DNA from: Fibrobacterota bacterium
GTDB taxonomy: Bacteria > Fibrobacterota > Fibrobacteria > UBA5070
Direction of reading: 5' to 3'
DNA: 20,903 bases
Assembly: GCA_016715065.1 (NCBI GenBank)
Contig: JADKBN010000016.1
Span: forward strand, 1 to 20,903
The first letter of the stretch is position 1, and each line of letters starts with the position of its first letter. The position numbers and the translations under genes are program-made. Below are positions 7,957 through 15,161 of this stretch, piece after piece. A model generated the notes under the pieces. That model did no database searches. It saw only the letters and a list, made by a program, of their open reading frames with translations, and was not told the DNA's origin.

Positions 7957-8631
7957 ATGTTGACCATTCCCGCCGCGATCGCCGTCCTCAGCCTGGCCCT
8001 CCCCGACACGGGATGGACGCTGGTCAAGAAGACCAGCCGTTTCGAGGTCTCCGTGCTGCCGATCCCGGGCAAGGACGTGGAGGCGTTCCGTTCGCGTGGA
8101 TCCGATTCCATCCCGTTGCCGGTGGTGGGAGAAACCTTGATCGATCTGCCCGGCATGATCGCCTGGTGCCCCTACCTCAAGGAATCCAAGATCCTGCGCA
8201 CGGTCGGTCCGGACCATTTCGTGGCCTACCAGCGCTACGACCTTCCCTGGCCCTTCACCGATCGCGACATCGTGGTGGACGTGGACATCCGCCGCCATCC
8301 GACCAAGGCTCTGATCGAGGCGAAACTGAACGCCATCACGGACAATTCCTGCCCGCCTGTGCCGGACGTGATCCGCCTGACCGACATGGACGGATCCATC
8401 ACGGTCCGCGCCGTGGGCAAAGGGGCCATGCAGGGATCCTATGCCGAACGGATCGACTTGGGCGGAGGCATTCCCATCTCGCTGGCCCGGATGTTCAGCC
8501 GCGAAATGCCCGCCAAGATCCTGGAAAACCTCTTGAAGGAATGCCGGAAGCCCGAACGGATCAAGGCGGGTGCCGCCTCGCCCCTGGTGGGCTGGCTGGA
8601 TTCCGCGTTGGCACGGAAGGGGACGCCTTGA
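7957..8631 (+). CDS. START/SRPBCC-like lipid-binding protein with putative signal peptide
   Basis: The 224-residue product begins with a hydrophobic segment (TIPAAIAVLSLALP) that probably is a signal peptide, although no basic residue precedes it. The remainder resembles START-domain proteins: VGETLIDLPGMIAWCPYLKE, ILRTVGPDHFVAYQRYDLPW and PFTDRDIVVDVDIRR match the family pattern in which a GM/GV-x-x-W-x-P stretch is followed by a pleasing PWP-x-x-DRD motif. START proteins bind lipids or hydrophobic acyl products in a deep cavity. Next to a dedicated acyl synthase this suggests transport or holding of the product in the periplasm. A 42-base gap after the radical SAM gene is the largest gap so far in the operon. 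The stop overlaps the next gene's TTG start. Confidence 0.75.
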   Translation: MLTIPAAIAVLSLALPDTGWTLVKKTSRFEVSVLPIPGKDVEAFRSRGSDSIPLPVVGETLIDLPGMIAWCPYLKESKILRTVGPDHFVAYQRYDLPWPFTDRDIVVDVDIRRHPTKALIEAKLNAITDNSCPPVPDVIRLTDMDGSITVRAVGKGAMQGSYAERIDLGGGIPISLARMFSREMPAKILENLLKECRKPERIKAGAASPLVGWLDSALARKGTP

Positions 8632-9194
8632 CCTCCCACGCGCAGAGGCTGGCTTCCGAGCGGGAGAGGATCCGACAATTCCTGGCTGGATCCCAATGCA
8701 AGATCGTGATCGACGTGCAGGGGCTTTCCCATCGCGAGATCTGCGGCTTGCTCTACGGTGGCGGCCTGGCCGAAATCGGCGTTGGGATCCGCTACGTGCT
8801 GGCTTTGATGCTCTACGCGTGTCCGTTCCCGGGAATCAAGAACCTGGTCTACCGGGCCATGGGCATGCACGTGGGCAAAGGCGCCTACATCTCGCCCGGA
8901 TGTTACCTGGACGTGGTCCACCCCGGACTGCTGACCATCGGCGACAACGCGGTGCTGGGGATGGGATCGGCGGTGGCCACCCACGAGCGGTGCCGCGACG
9001 TGCTCGTGCTGGGTAGAGTGGAGATCGGGTCGGGCGCGTTGGTGGGGGGTATGAGCGTGGTGCGCGCGGGAACCCGTATTGGTGCCAATGCGGAGCTGGA
9101 CATGATGCTGAACGTGAGTCGCAACGTCGCTCCGGGCGAGCGCGTGCCTTCGCCTCGCAACGGTCGGCCGCTGCCGCCCCTCCCGGAGAAGTGA
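8628..9194 (+). CDS. Left-handed beta-helix (hexapeptide) acyltransferase-like protein
   Basis: The protein of about 188 residues shows hexapeptide-repeat turns in its C-terminal two thirds: VGKGAYISPGCYLDVV, LTIGDNAVLGMGSAV, VLGRVEIGSGALVGGMSVV and IGANAELDMM. This fold is typical of trimeric acyl- and acetyltransferases that use acyl-CoA or acyl-ACP. A hydrophobic stretch (VGIRYVLALMLYACPFPG) just before the repeats could bind the membrane. The TTG at 8628 overlaps the stop of the START gene as TTGA. No ATG start in this frame lies near, so translation is probably coupled to the gene upstream. It may acylate or transfer the product of the pathway; acceptor and donor are unknown. The family is sure, the function only general. 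Confidence 0.77.
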   Translation: MTSHAQRLASERERIRQFLAGSQCKIVIDVQGLSHREICGLLYGGGLAEIGVGIRYVLALMLYACPFPGIKNLVYRAMGMHVGKGAYISPGCYLDVVHPGLLTIGDNAVLGMGSAVATHERCRDVLVLGRVEIGSGALVGGMSVVRAGTRIGANAELDMMLNVSRNVAPGERVPSPRNGRPLPPLPEK

Positions 9195-10637
9195 ATGTTC
9201 CACCTTCGAAGCGAGGTGTATTGGGACAACAACGCCACCACCAAGCCGTCCAAAGCGGTGGTCCGCGAAATGGTGCGTGTTCTGGAAAACACGCATGGCA
9301 ACCCCAGCTCGCCTCATCGGGCCGCACACGATGCCCGGGCCTTGTTGGAACGCTCGCGTCAAGTGGTGGCCCAGGCGATCGGCGCGGATGCGGACCAGGT
9401 CCATTTTTGTGGATCTGCCACCGAGGCGACCAACCAGATCCTGCGATCGGTGGTGGCATCGCGCGGTAGAAGCTGCCGAATTCTGTCCAGTCCCGTCGAG
9501 CACCACGCGGTGTTGCGGACCTTGGAACATCTGGCGGCCCACGGCGTGGAAGTCGAGCTTCTGGAGGTGGATGAACGAGGCTTGGTGCGCGAAGACTCCC
9601 TGGTGCGTGCCTTGGAGCGCCCCGCCCACCTGGTGTGCGTGATGCGCGTCAACAACGAAACCGGCGCGATCCAGGACGTGGCGCGTCTGGCGGGGATCGC
9701 GCGTTCGCGCGGTGCCATGGTCTTTTCCGACTGCGTGCAGGCGCTGGGCAAGATCCCGGTGGATGTGCGCGCATTGGGAATCGATTATGCGGTGGTGGCC
9801 TCCCACAAGATCCACGGCCCGAAGGGGATCGGTGCCTTGTGGGCGCGCGAAGGTGTTCCTTTGATCGCGCAGGTCCACGGCGGTGCGCAGGAATCCGGGC
9901 TGCGGGCGGGCACCGAGGCGTTGCACGACATCGCCGGGTTCGCCGAGGCCTGTCGGAATCTGACACCTTCGCTTGACCAAGCCCCGGTGGTCTCTTCCGT
10001 GATGGAGCGATTCCTGTCTGGATTGCGTGCTCTGTTCCCGGATGCGGTGGAGGCTGTTTCTTCAGCCCATCGCGTGGCCAACACGGCCATGGTTCGGTTT
10101 CCCGGCATTCCCAACGGAGTGCTGATGGGGTGGCTGGATCTGCGCGGGATCCGTGTATCCGCTGGATCCGCCTGCGCCACGGACGAGGACCTGCCTTCCC
10201 ACGTCTTGATGGCCCAAGGATGGACTCCCGATCAGGCGCGCGAAGCCTTGCGGTTCAGTTTGGACACCACGCTCCCTGAGCGCAATCTTCGGTCTCAGAT
10301 GGACCAGGTGCTGGGGGCTTTGAAGGCTTACCGCGAGGGGAAATCTTCCTCCATGGAATTGCTCCGTGGTGCGGAGGTCGCCGCGCTGCTGGCGGATCCG
10401 CGCACGCTGGTGGTGGATATGCGGTCAAGCATGGATCGCAAGCTGATCCCGCCCTTTCCGGGTGCCTTCCTGACCGGTGCGCATCCTTGGGAGGCGCTGC
10501 CTGACCTGGTGGTGGCCTGCCAAGCGGGATTTGAAGCGCCTGTGCTGGCCTGGCGCCTCAAGCGCGCCGGCCACGACCCGGTGAGCGTGGTGATCGGGGG
10601 AATGGTGGCGTGCAGGTTGGCGGGGGTGGTGGGGTAG
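9195..10637 (+). CDS. Cysteine-desulfurase-like PLP enzyme with C-terminal rhodanese-like domain
   Basis: The 480-residue product has two domains. Residues 1 to about 385 form a class V aminotransferase of the NifS/IscS type, with VYWDNNATTKPS, GSATEATNQ, SSPVEHHAVL, VMRVNNETGAIQD, VASHKIHGPKG holding the PLP lysine K205, and SAGSACATDE holding the likely persulfide cysteine C327. Residues from about 395 resemble a rhodanese domain: LVVDMRSSMD and VVACQAGFEAPVLAWRLKRAG, with C442 as the possible active cysteine, then VIGGM. Such a fusion could pass sulfur from cysteine to a second cysteine. With two iron-sulfur-rich radical SAM enzymes in the operon, an inferred role is cluster supply, though thiolation of a product is also possible. 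ATG 9195 follows the preceding TGA directly, with GGAGAAG upstream. It is the last gene of the operon. Confidence 0.87.
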   Translation: MFHLRSEVYWDNNATTKPSKAVVREMVRVLENTHGNPSSPHRAAHDARALLERSRQVVAQAIGADADQVHFCGSATEATNQILRSVVASRGRSCRILSSPVEHHAVLRTLEHLAAHGVEVELLEVDERGLVREDSLVRALERPAHLVCVMRVNNETGAIQDVARLAGIARSRGAMVFSDCVQALGKIPVDVRALGIDYAVVASHKIHGPKGIGALWAREGVPLIAQVHGGAQESGLRAGTEALHDIAGFAEACRNLTPSLDQAPVVSSVMERFLSGLRALFPDAVEAVSSAHRVANTAMVRFPGIPNGVLMGWLDLRGIRVSAGSACATDEDLPSHVLMAQGWTPDQAREALRFSLDTTLPERNLRSQMDQVLGALKAYREGKSSSMELLRGAEVAALLADPRTLVVDMRSSMDRKLIPPFPGAFLTGAHPWEALPDLVVACQAGFEAPVLAWRLKRAGHDPVSVVIGGMVACRLAGVVG

Positions 10638-10746
10638 GTGGAATGTGGCGTGCGATGAGTATTCATTCCGTGGTTTTTGATGGTAGATTCCAATTTGCCG
10701 CTCTATCACGAGTCGGTGCCGGGTCAATGGACAGGGGTGGTGTAGA

Positions 10747-10971
10747 ATGGTCGTCCGAAATCACGTTATGGTTGGTGAATCAGGCGAAATTCACCTGACG
10801 GTACCTCAGGAGTGGAAAGGTCGCGAAGTGGAAATCCTGCTGATGCCTCCCAGCACGGTCGAGCGGGAGGCAGAGCGTGCAAGGTTCGATGCATTCGTGG
10901 CGGAACATGGAACCGTGGTGGGGGATTGGGGGTTTTCGCGCGAGGAGGTGAACGATCGTGGTCTTTCTTGA
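10747..10971 (+). CDS. Small antitoxin-like protein upstream of PIN toxin
   Basis: The 74-residue product begins with a segment that looks like an AbrB/MazE-type beta fold: GESGEIHLTVPQEWKGREVEILLMPP. It then has a charged helical tail (EREAERARFDAFVAEHG) that could bind and neutralise a toxin. Size, order and a 14-base overlap with the following PIN gene are typical for type II antitoxins of VapB kind. The start at 10747 is supported only weakly; an in-frame ATG at 10768 (MVGESGEIHL) is an alternative. No close family is recognised with certainty, so the name VapB is not assigned. Autorepression of its own promoter would be expected from similar systems, but no clear operator is seen upstream. 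Confidence 0.68.
   Translation: MVVRNHVMVGESGEIHLTVPQEWKGREVEILLMPPSTVEREAERARFDAFVAEHGTVVGDWGFSREEVNDRGLS
10942..10948 (+). promoter_or_regulatory. Strong ribosome-binding site of the PIN toxin gene
   Basis: GAGGAGG lies nine bases before the GTG at 10958. It decides the GTG as start of the PIN gene even though that start lies inside the antitoxin gene. Confidence 0.7.
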
Positions 10972-11359
10972 TACGAACATTCTGCTTTATGCGTTTGATC
11001 TCCACCCGGAGTCTCAGCTAAAGCGAGTTATTGCCCGTGAATTATTGCTTGATCGCCCTCACGTGAGCGTACAGGCGCTGACGGAGTTCGGCGCTGTCCG
11101 ACGACGCAAATGCGGTGAGGATCCTGCTGCCATTGCGGAAAAGATCAACTTCCTTCTGGGCTGGTGCACCTCACATGACCTTTCTTCACAGATTCTTCTT
11201 GAGGCACTCGATTTGGCGGACCGGTATCAGCTTTCTCATTTCGATTCCTTGATGATTGCAAATGCACTTCATCGAGGCGGAGAAATGTTGCTCACAGAGG
11301 ATCTTCACTCTGGATTGGTCATTGCGGGTCGATTACAGATTCTGAATCCCTTTGTTTGA
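10958..11359 (+). CDS. PIN-domain ribonuclease, VapC-type toxin
   Basis: The 133-residue protein is a PIN-domain nuclease of the VapC toxin type. The acidic metal-binding residues can be seen: FLDTNILLYAF near the N-terminus, QALTEFGAV, SHFDSLMIANAL and LTEDLHSGLVI. VapC toxins cleave RNA, often tRNA, until bound by the antitoxin. It starts with GTG at 10958, overlaps the small antitoxin gene and has a strong Shine-Dalgarno sequence. Length and motif order match the family, with no sign of truncation. The pair lies between the lipid operon and the CRISPR-Cas locus, where toxin-antitoxin modules are often found. Confidence 0.85.
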   Translation: MVFLDTNILLYAFDLHPESQLKRVIARELLLDRPHVSVQALTEFGAVRRRKCGEDPAAIAEKINFLLGWCTSHDLSSQILLEALDLADRYQLSHFDSLMIANALHRGGEMLLTEDLHSGLVIAGRLQILNPFV

Positions 11360-11382
11360 CAACGGTTCCAGCCAGGTGATTC

Positions 11383-12315
11383 CTATGACAGGGACCGTTC
11401 CGCCAACTGGATCACCGCATCCTTCCAAGCCTTCACCAGCGCCGTGGGCTCCACCGGACAAAATCCGGGGCCGCGACCCAAAATCCAACGCGCGGCTTCG
11501 TCGGCGTCTCCGAAGGGAAGGGTGAATTCCACCGAGCCATCGGGCTTCTCGCGAAGCGATTGGTCCGGGTGCCATTTGCGCTCGCGCACATAGAAGGCCA
11601 CTTCCCTGGAGGCGCGGATCTTCGCGAGCACGAGCTTTCCGGTAAAGGCGCCCAGGCAGGTGGGATGCTCCCTGCGTGGAGGGGAACGGAAGGATTCTTC
11701 CAGGACTTCCGGCTTGGAGATCCGCGACAGCGCGTAGCGCTTGAAAGTGACCTGCGGGGTGGATGGATCGCGCGCTTGCAGGTAGGGCATCCCGTCCCAG
11801 ACAAAAAGCGACAACGGGTCGATGGTCTTTTGCGTTTTGGAGCCATCCGGTTTGGCGTACTGGAAGCGCAGCTTGCGCCTTTCGCGAAGGGCCTGCGAAA
11901 GATGGGGCAGGATGGATTTGTCGAACAAACCTGTCAGACGGGTGAGGGTGGCTTTGCTGGAACGCGTCTGGCGCGAGGGAACCACCAGATCCTGGAGATC
12001 GCGCTCAAGATCCGGATCCAGGAGCAAGTCTAGAGACAGCCGCAATCCCGGCGCACCCTGCAAGGTGTGCAGCCAGGTCCAGGAGGGGTTCCATTCTTCC
12101 CGATACGACCATCGGTGACATTTCCCGTCGTATTCCAATGGCGCCCCCAGATCGCGCAGGTCCTGGGCGTGTCGGTAGAGCGCCTTGCGTTCGCAGTCCA
12201 TCCGCTCCAAAATCTGCTCGGCGGAGACACCCTCTTCGCCGTTGGCGAGGGCTTGGGCGAGGGTGTTGTGCAAGGTGGAGAGCCGGAAGAGTCGGTCGTT
12301 CAGTTCGGAAGGCAT
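11383..12315 (-). CDS. WYL-domain transcriptional regulator
   Basis: The 310-residue product has an N-terminal winged-helix DNA-binding domain (residues 1-60, with SAEQILERMDCERKALYRHA). A middle WYL domain follows, with LRERRKLRFQYAKPDGSKT, IDPLSLFVWDGMPYLQARD and TFKRYALSRI. A C-terminal WCX-like extension contains ERKWHPDQSL, EFTLPFGDADEAARWILG. WYL regulators are thought to sense nucleic-acid ligands through the WYL domain and often control CRISPR-Cas and other phage-defence genes (for example Sll7009 and CapW/BrxR types). It is divergent from csb1 with a 143-base shared upstream region, so it probably controls the cas operon and itself. The start codon CAT at 12313-12315 is clear. It ends 23 bases from the PIN gene, which faces it. 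Confidence 0.87.
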   Translation of the reverse strand: MPSELNDRLFRLSTLHNTLAQALANGEEGVSAEQILERMDCERKALYRHAQDLRDLGAPLEYDGKCHRWSYREEWNPSWTWLHTLQGAPGLRLSLDLLLDPDLERDLQDLVVPSRQTRSSKATLTRLTGLFDKSILPHLSQALRERRKLRFQYAKPDGSKTQKTIDPLSLFVWDGMPYLQARDPSTPQVTFKRYALSRISKPEVLEESFRSPPRREHPTCLGAFTGKLVLAKIRASREVAFYVRERKWHPDQSLREKPDGSVEFTLPFGDADEAARWILGRGPGFCPVEPTALVKAWKDAVIQLAERSLS

Positions 12316-12346
12316 TCACGGCTTTCGGATGGATGGCGTCGGTGCG

Positions 12347-12367
12347 AATGCGGGGGTGTACCGCATT
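12347..12367. promoter_or_regulatory. Inverted repeat upstream of the WYL regulator, candidate operator
   Basis: AATGCGG at 12347-12353 and CCGCATT at 12361-12367 are perfect 7-bp complements with a 7-bp spacer. The repeat lies 32-52 bases upstream of the WYL start codon and may be an operator for this regulator. Confidence 0.45.
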
Positions 12368-12376
12368 GATTGAATA

Positions 12377-12394
12377 GGTAATTAATCGATTGCC
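12377..12394. promoter_or_regulatory. AT-rich imperfect palindrome in the WYL-csb1 intergenic region
   Basis: The 18-base element (GGTAAT...ATTGCC) matches its own reverse complement at 12 of 18 positions, and all mismatches are transitions. It sits in the only AT-rich part of the divergent region, 65-82 bases before csb1. It could be a regulator-binding site or part of the divergent promoters. I could not find convincing -35/-10 pairs for either gene, so no promoter is called. Confidence 0.4.
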
Positions 12395-12447
12395 AAGGTG
12401 GAGGAATGAGTCCAGATTAGAGTATCGCATCAATTCCGAACCATCAT

Positions 12448-12452
12448 AGGAG
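12448..12452 (+). promoter_or_regulatory. Ribosome-binding site of csb1
   Basis: AGGAG lies six bases before the ATG at 12459 and supports that start for the first gene of the cas operon. Confidence 0.65.
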
Positions 12453-12458
12453 CTCCGC

Positions 12459-13676
12459 ATGCCCACCACCGTGCTCGACCTTGCCAAACTTAGCCAAATC
12501 GTAGCCAGCGCTTCTGCTCTCCGCTATCGTGCGCGTCTCCAGCCTGCCGGAGGCCCTGGAGACAAAGTTTTCCCACCAACCTACGAGGGTGGCAAATACG
12601 CTGAAGAGAAGCGTCGAATCAATGGCGCGACCTATGATTGTGTGCACTTGGACAGCGTCCAAAGTCAGGCAAATCGCATGGAGTTGGCGCTTTTGGAAGC
12701 CGTGCGGGATGGCTTGATTGAATTGCCTGTGGTCGAGGTGGACTTCGCTTCAAAGGGAGAAGATCTGGTTGAGGTCGGCAAGATAACCAGTCTTGATGCA
12801 CCTCACCGCTTGGCCGATGCCATCCTGCGCGACAGTGTGGATGCCACGGGTACAAATTTTCGCAAAACTACTGAAGGCGGTTACCTAAATACGGCATCCC
12901 TCAAGAATGCAACCGGACTTTTCGAGATTTCGCCGACTTCCTTGCTGTTCGGTTTGTGGGATTCCACCGGTCCGCGAGGCGGATTGGGGGTCAAGTTCCA
13001 GAGAGCCATTGTGTCAGAATTGGTTGCCATTGATGCCATCACAGGCGTGAAATCGTCCAGTCGCTTGGATCCATTGGGAATCCAACTCGCTGCTGGGCCG
13101 ATCTTCCATTCGGATGCAAAGACGGGCGAATGGGCTCTTTCCCCTAAAGATTCTAGCGGGAAGGCGTTGGTCAAAGTTGGGAAGGAAGGTAAGCCTTCCG
13201 AAGTTAATCACGGCAATGTCACTCCATCTGTCAGTGGACTGAACGGGGGCGTCACTTTCGCTTACGCTTCCCAAGCTACCGTTTTGTCTCTTCCCGCTCT
13301 GCGCCGCCTGCAGTTCCCGCTGGCTGGCAAGCGAGAGGCGAACATCGATCGTGCGGCACAGGCCACTCTTGCTGCGCTGGGATTGGCGGCTGCGACCTTG
13401 TCGATCGCCAAGGGGGTGGATCTGCGCTCGCGCTGCCTGCTGGTTCCGGAAGGCGTTGCCCAGTGGGAAATTGTGGAATCCAATGGGGAGACGAAGACGT
13501 TTGCCCTTTCGGTCGAGGATGCATGCAAACTTCTCAAGGATGCCGTCACTGCCGCCGTAGCATCCGGCCTCAAGTGGCGCAAGGAGCCGTTGGTGCTTGC
13601 GCCTAGCGAAGGCCTCGCCCAATTGGTCCGCAAGAGTCGGGAGCTTGCGGCTAAGACTCCAGCATCGGAAGCCTGA
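12459..13676 (+). CDS. csb1: Csb1 (Cas7 family) of type I-G CRISPR-Cas
   Basis: The 405-residue protein matches the Csb1/GSU0053 family, the Cas7 backbone subunit that coats the crRNA in the type I-G (I-U) effector complex. Family-like segments are ALRYRARLQPAGGPGDKVFPPTY, DCVHLDSVQSQANRMELALL, LDAPHRLADAILRDS, GLWDSTGPRGGLGVKFQRAI, GVKSSSRLDPLGIQ and GGVTFAYASQATVLSLPALRRL. The length is normal and there is no frameshift. It is the first gene of the operon, with a good Shine-Dalgarno sequence, and three bases separate its stop from csb2. The neighbours csb2, HD-C-terminal cas3 and cas4-cas1 confirm the subtype. Confidence 0.93.
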   Translation: MPTTVLDLAKLSQIVASASALRYRARLQPAGGPGDKVFPPTYEGGKYAEEKRRINGATYDCVHLDSVQSQANRMELALLEAVRDGLIELPVVEVDFASKGEDLVEVGKITSLDAPHRLADAILRDSVDATGTNFRKTTEGGYLNTASLKNATGLFEISPTSLLFGLWDSTGPRGGLGVKFQRAIVSELVAIDAITGVKSSSRLDPLGIQLAAGPIFHSDAKTGEWALSPKDSSGKALVKVGKEGKPSEVNHGNVTPSVSGLNGGVTFAYASQATVLSLPALRRLQFPLAGKREANIDRAAQATLAALGLAAATLSIAKGVDLRSRCLLVPEGVAQWEIVESNGETKTFALSVEDACKLLKDAVTAAVASGLKWRKEPLVLAPSEGLAQLVRKSRELAAKTPASEA

Positions 13677-13679
13677 TCG

Positions 13680-15161
13680 ATGTTCAGTCTAGCCTGGCAA
13701 TATCTGACCGGGCGTTGCGTGGCGACGGACTTCGCGGATCGGGAATTGGCCGAATGGCCACCGCACCCAGATCGAGTCTTTCAGGCGCTGGTTGCCGCCT
13801 GGGGGGAGCGCGGAGAAAATCCGATGGAACGCAAAGCCTTGGAATGGCTGGAATCCTTGGGACTGCCACAATTGGTGGTGCCTGAAATCCAGGATGCTCC
13901 GAATCCAGTGAAGGTTTATGTCCCCGTCAATGACATCGAGACGCGGCAGAAGGTCTATGGCGATCCAATGATGGGCTTGCTTCCGGAGCGCAGGCACAAG
14001 AGCGAGCGCTTTTTTCCGTCGATCCAGGTTGGCGAAGGAGTTTGCGCCCTGGTCTGGCCTGATGCTGAATCGTCCGAATTCAGACAGATCCTGTCGATCA
14101 TGTGCCGCGAAGTCCAGCGCATTGGGCATTCGTCTTCTTTGGTTCGCTGCTGGATCGAGGAAGGTTTGCCCGGTCCCGTCACGCATTTGCCTGCACCACA
14201 GGCTCGTCGCCGGGACGATGTGGTCCGGGTATTCGAACAGGGTCGGTTGCAGGTCCTTTGCGAGCATCACCAGGCCATTCTCGATAAAATGATTGATGAC
14301 ATCCTCCCGCCAAGGGCACGCCAGTTCGGCTATGTCCGAGCGATACCAGAGAACACCGAAGGGCGGACGGGTGACTTTAGCTCTCCGCTTCTTGTATTTC
14401 GCCAGGTCGGTGGTCGGCGCTTTGGGTTGAGTCAAGCCCTGGACTTGACCAATGCACTGCGCTTTGCGCTGATTGGGCAAGCTGAAGGGATTTCGTTGGA
14501 AGCCAAAGTATTGGTTTCTGGCCATGCCCCGGATGGCGCCCCCTTGCGTGATCAGCCGCATCTGGCCTACATGCCCTTGGCATTTGTAGGAGACGACCAT
14601 GCCGATGGACACTTGATGGGCATGGCCATTGCCTTCCCCAAAGCCCTGGATCCAGTGGTAGAAGAGGCCGCCTACCAAGCTATCGGCAAACTTATAGATC
14701 CCAAGACACTGGAGATTCGCTTGGTGTTGGGACAGAAGGGTGAGATGATTCTCCAGATGGAAGATCGCTTGGCTCCTGCAAAGGCACTGCGATCGGAAAG
14801 CTGGGCCAAAGCCTCGCGCTGGTGGGCTACGACAACTCCAATTGTCATGGATCGGATGCAGAATTCACGCCGCAGCGATCCCGATGGCTGGGCTGCTGAT
14901 CAGATCGGCAAAATGTGCGAACGACAAGGGTTGCCGTTTCCGGCGCAAGTCGTAATCCGACCAGCATCGTTTCTGGAAGGGGTGCCGACGGTGCGGGAAT
15001 TCCCCCCATTGGTGCGAAAAAACGGGTCGACCCATCGCATGGTTCATGCGCACATTTCTTGGGAATCGACCATCGTCGGGCCGTTGGTGCTCGGTGCGGG
15101 TCGCTTCAAGGGTTACGGGTTGTGCAAGCCGTGCTGCGGGTGGGAGGAAACCTCATGTTGA
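13680..15161 (+). CDS. csb2: Csb2 (Cas5-Cas6 fusion) of type I-G CRISPR-Cas
   Basis: The 493-residue protein belongs to the Csb2/GSU0054 family, which in type I-G combines the 5'-handle-binding Cas5 role with the crRNA-processing Cas6 role. The N-terminus (FSLAWQYLTGRCVATDF, LAEWPPHPDRVFQALVAAW) is typical of the family, as is the central ERRHKSERFFPSIQV. Near the C-terminus GPLVLGAGRFKGYGLCKP is the glycine-rich RNA-binding loop shared with Cas6. The C-terminus ends in a Cys-rich CKPCCGWEETSC. Length is usual for the family. ATG 13680 comes three bases after csb1, with only a weak Shine-Dalgarno sequence, suggesting translational coupling. The gene overlaps cas3 by seven bases. Confidence 0.92.
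   Translation: MFSLAWQYLTGRCVATDFADRELAEWPPHPDRVFQALVAAWGERGENPMERKALEWLESLGLPQLVVPEIQDAPNPVKVYVPVNDIETRQKVYGDPMMGLLPERRHKSERFFPSIQVGEGVCALVWPDAESSEFRQILSIMCREVQRIGHSSSLVRCWIEEGLPGPVTHLPAPQARRRDDVVRVFEQGRLQVLCEHHQAILDKMIDDILPPRARQFGYVRAIPENTEGRTGDFSSPLLVFRQVGGRRFGLSQALDLTNALRFALIGQAEGISLEAKVLVSGHAPDGAPLRDQPHLAYMPLAFVGDDHADGHLMGMAIAFPKALDPVVEEAAYQAIGKLIDPKTLEIRLVLGQKGEMILQMEDRLAPAKALRSESWAKASRWWATTTPIVMDRMQNSRRSDPDGWAADQIGKMCERQGLPFPAQVVIRPASFLEGVPTVREFPPLVRKNGSTHRMVHAHISWESTIVGPLVLGAGRFKGYGLCKPCCGWEETSC
15142..15148 (+). promoter_or_regulatory. Strong ribosome-binding site of cas3
   Basis: A GGAGGAA stretch lies six bases before ATG 15155. It fixes the cas3 start, although the same frame stays open for about 240 bases further upstream inside csb2. 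Confidence 0.65.

Noticed and set aside
7839..8627. Upstream extension of the beta-helix acyltransferase frame
   Set aside because: This part overlaps the radical SAM and START genes and is Arg/Gly/Pro-rich without motifs. The TTG at 8628 coupled to the preceding stop is more plausible.
10640..10669. GGAATG...CATTCC inverted repeat followed by TTTTT, possible terminator of the lipid operon
   Set aside because: Arms are only six bases, the loop is 18 bases and the T-run is eight bases after the stem ends at base 10677 or so. It is too weak to call.
11361..11399. Imperfect inverted repeat AACGGTTCC...GGGACCGTT between the convergent PIN and WYL genes
   Set aside because: The loop is about 21 bases, half of it lies inside the WYL coding end, and no T-run follows on either strand.
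14915..15154. Upstream extension of the cas3 frame inside csb2
   Set aside because: The extension has no Cas3-like sequence, while ATG 15155 has a strong ribosome-binding site and gives a normal N-terminus.
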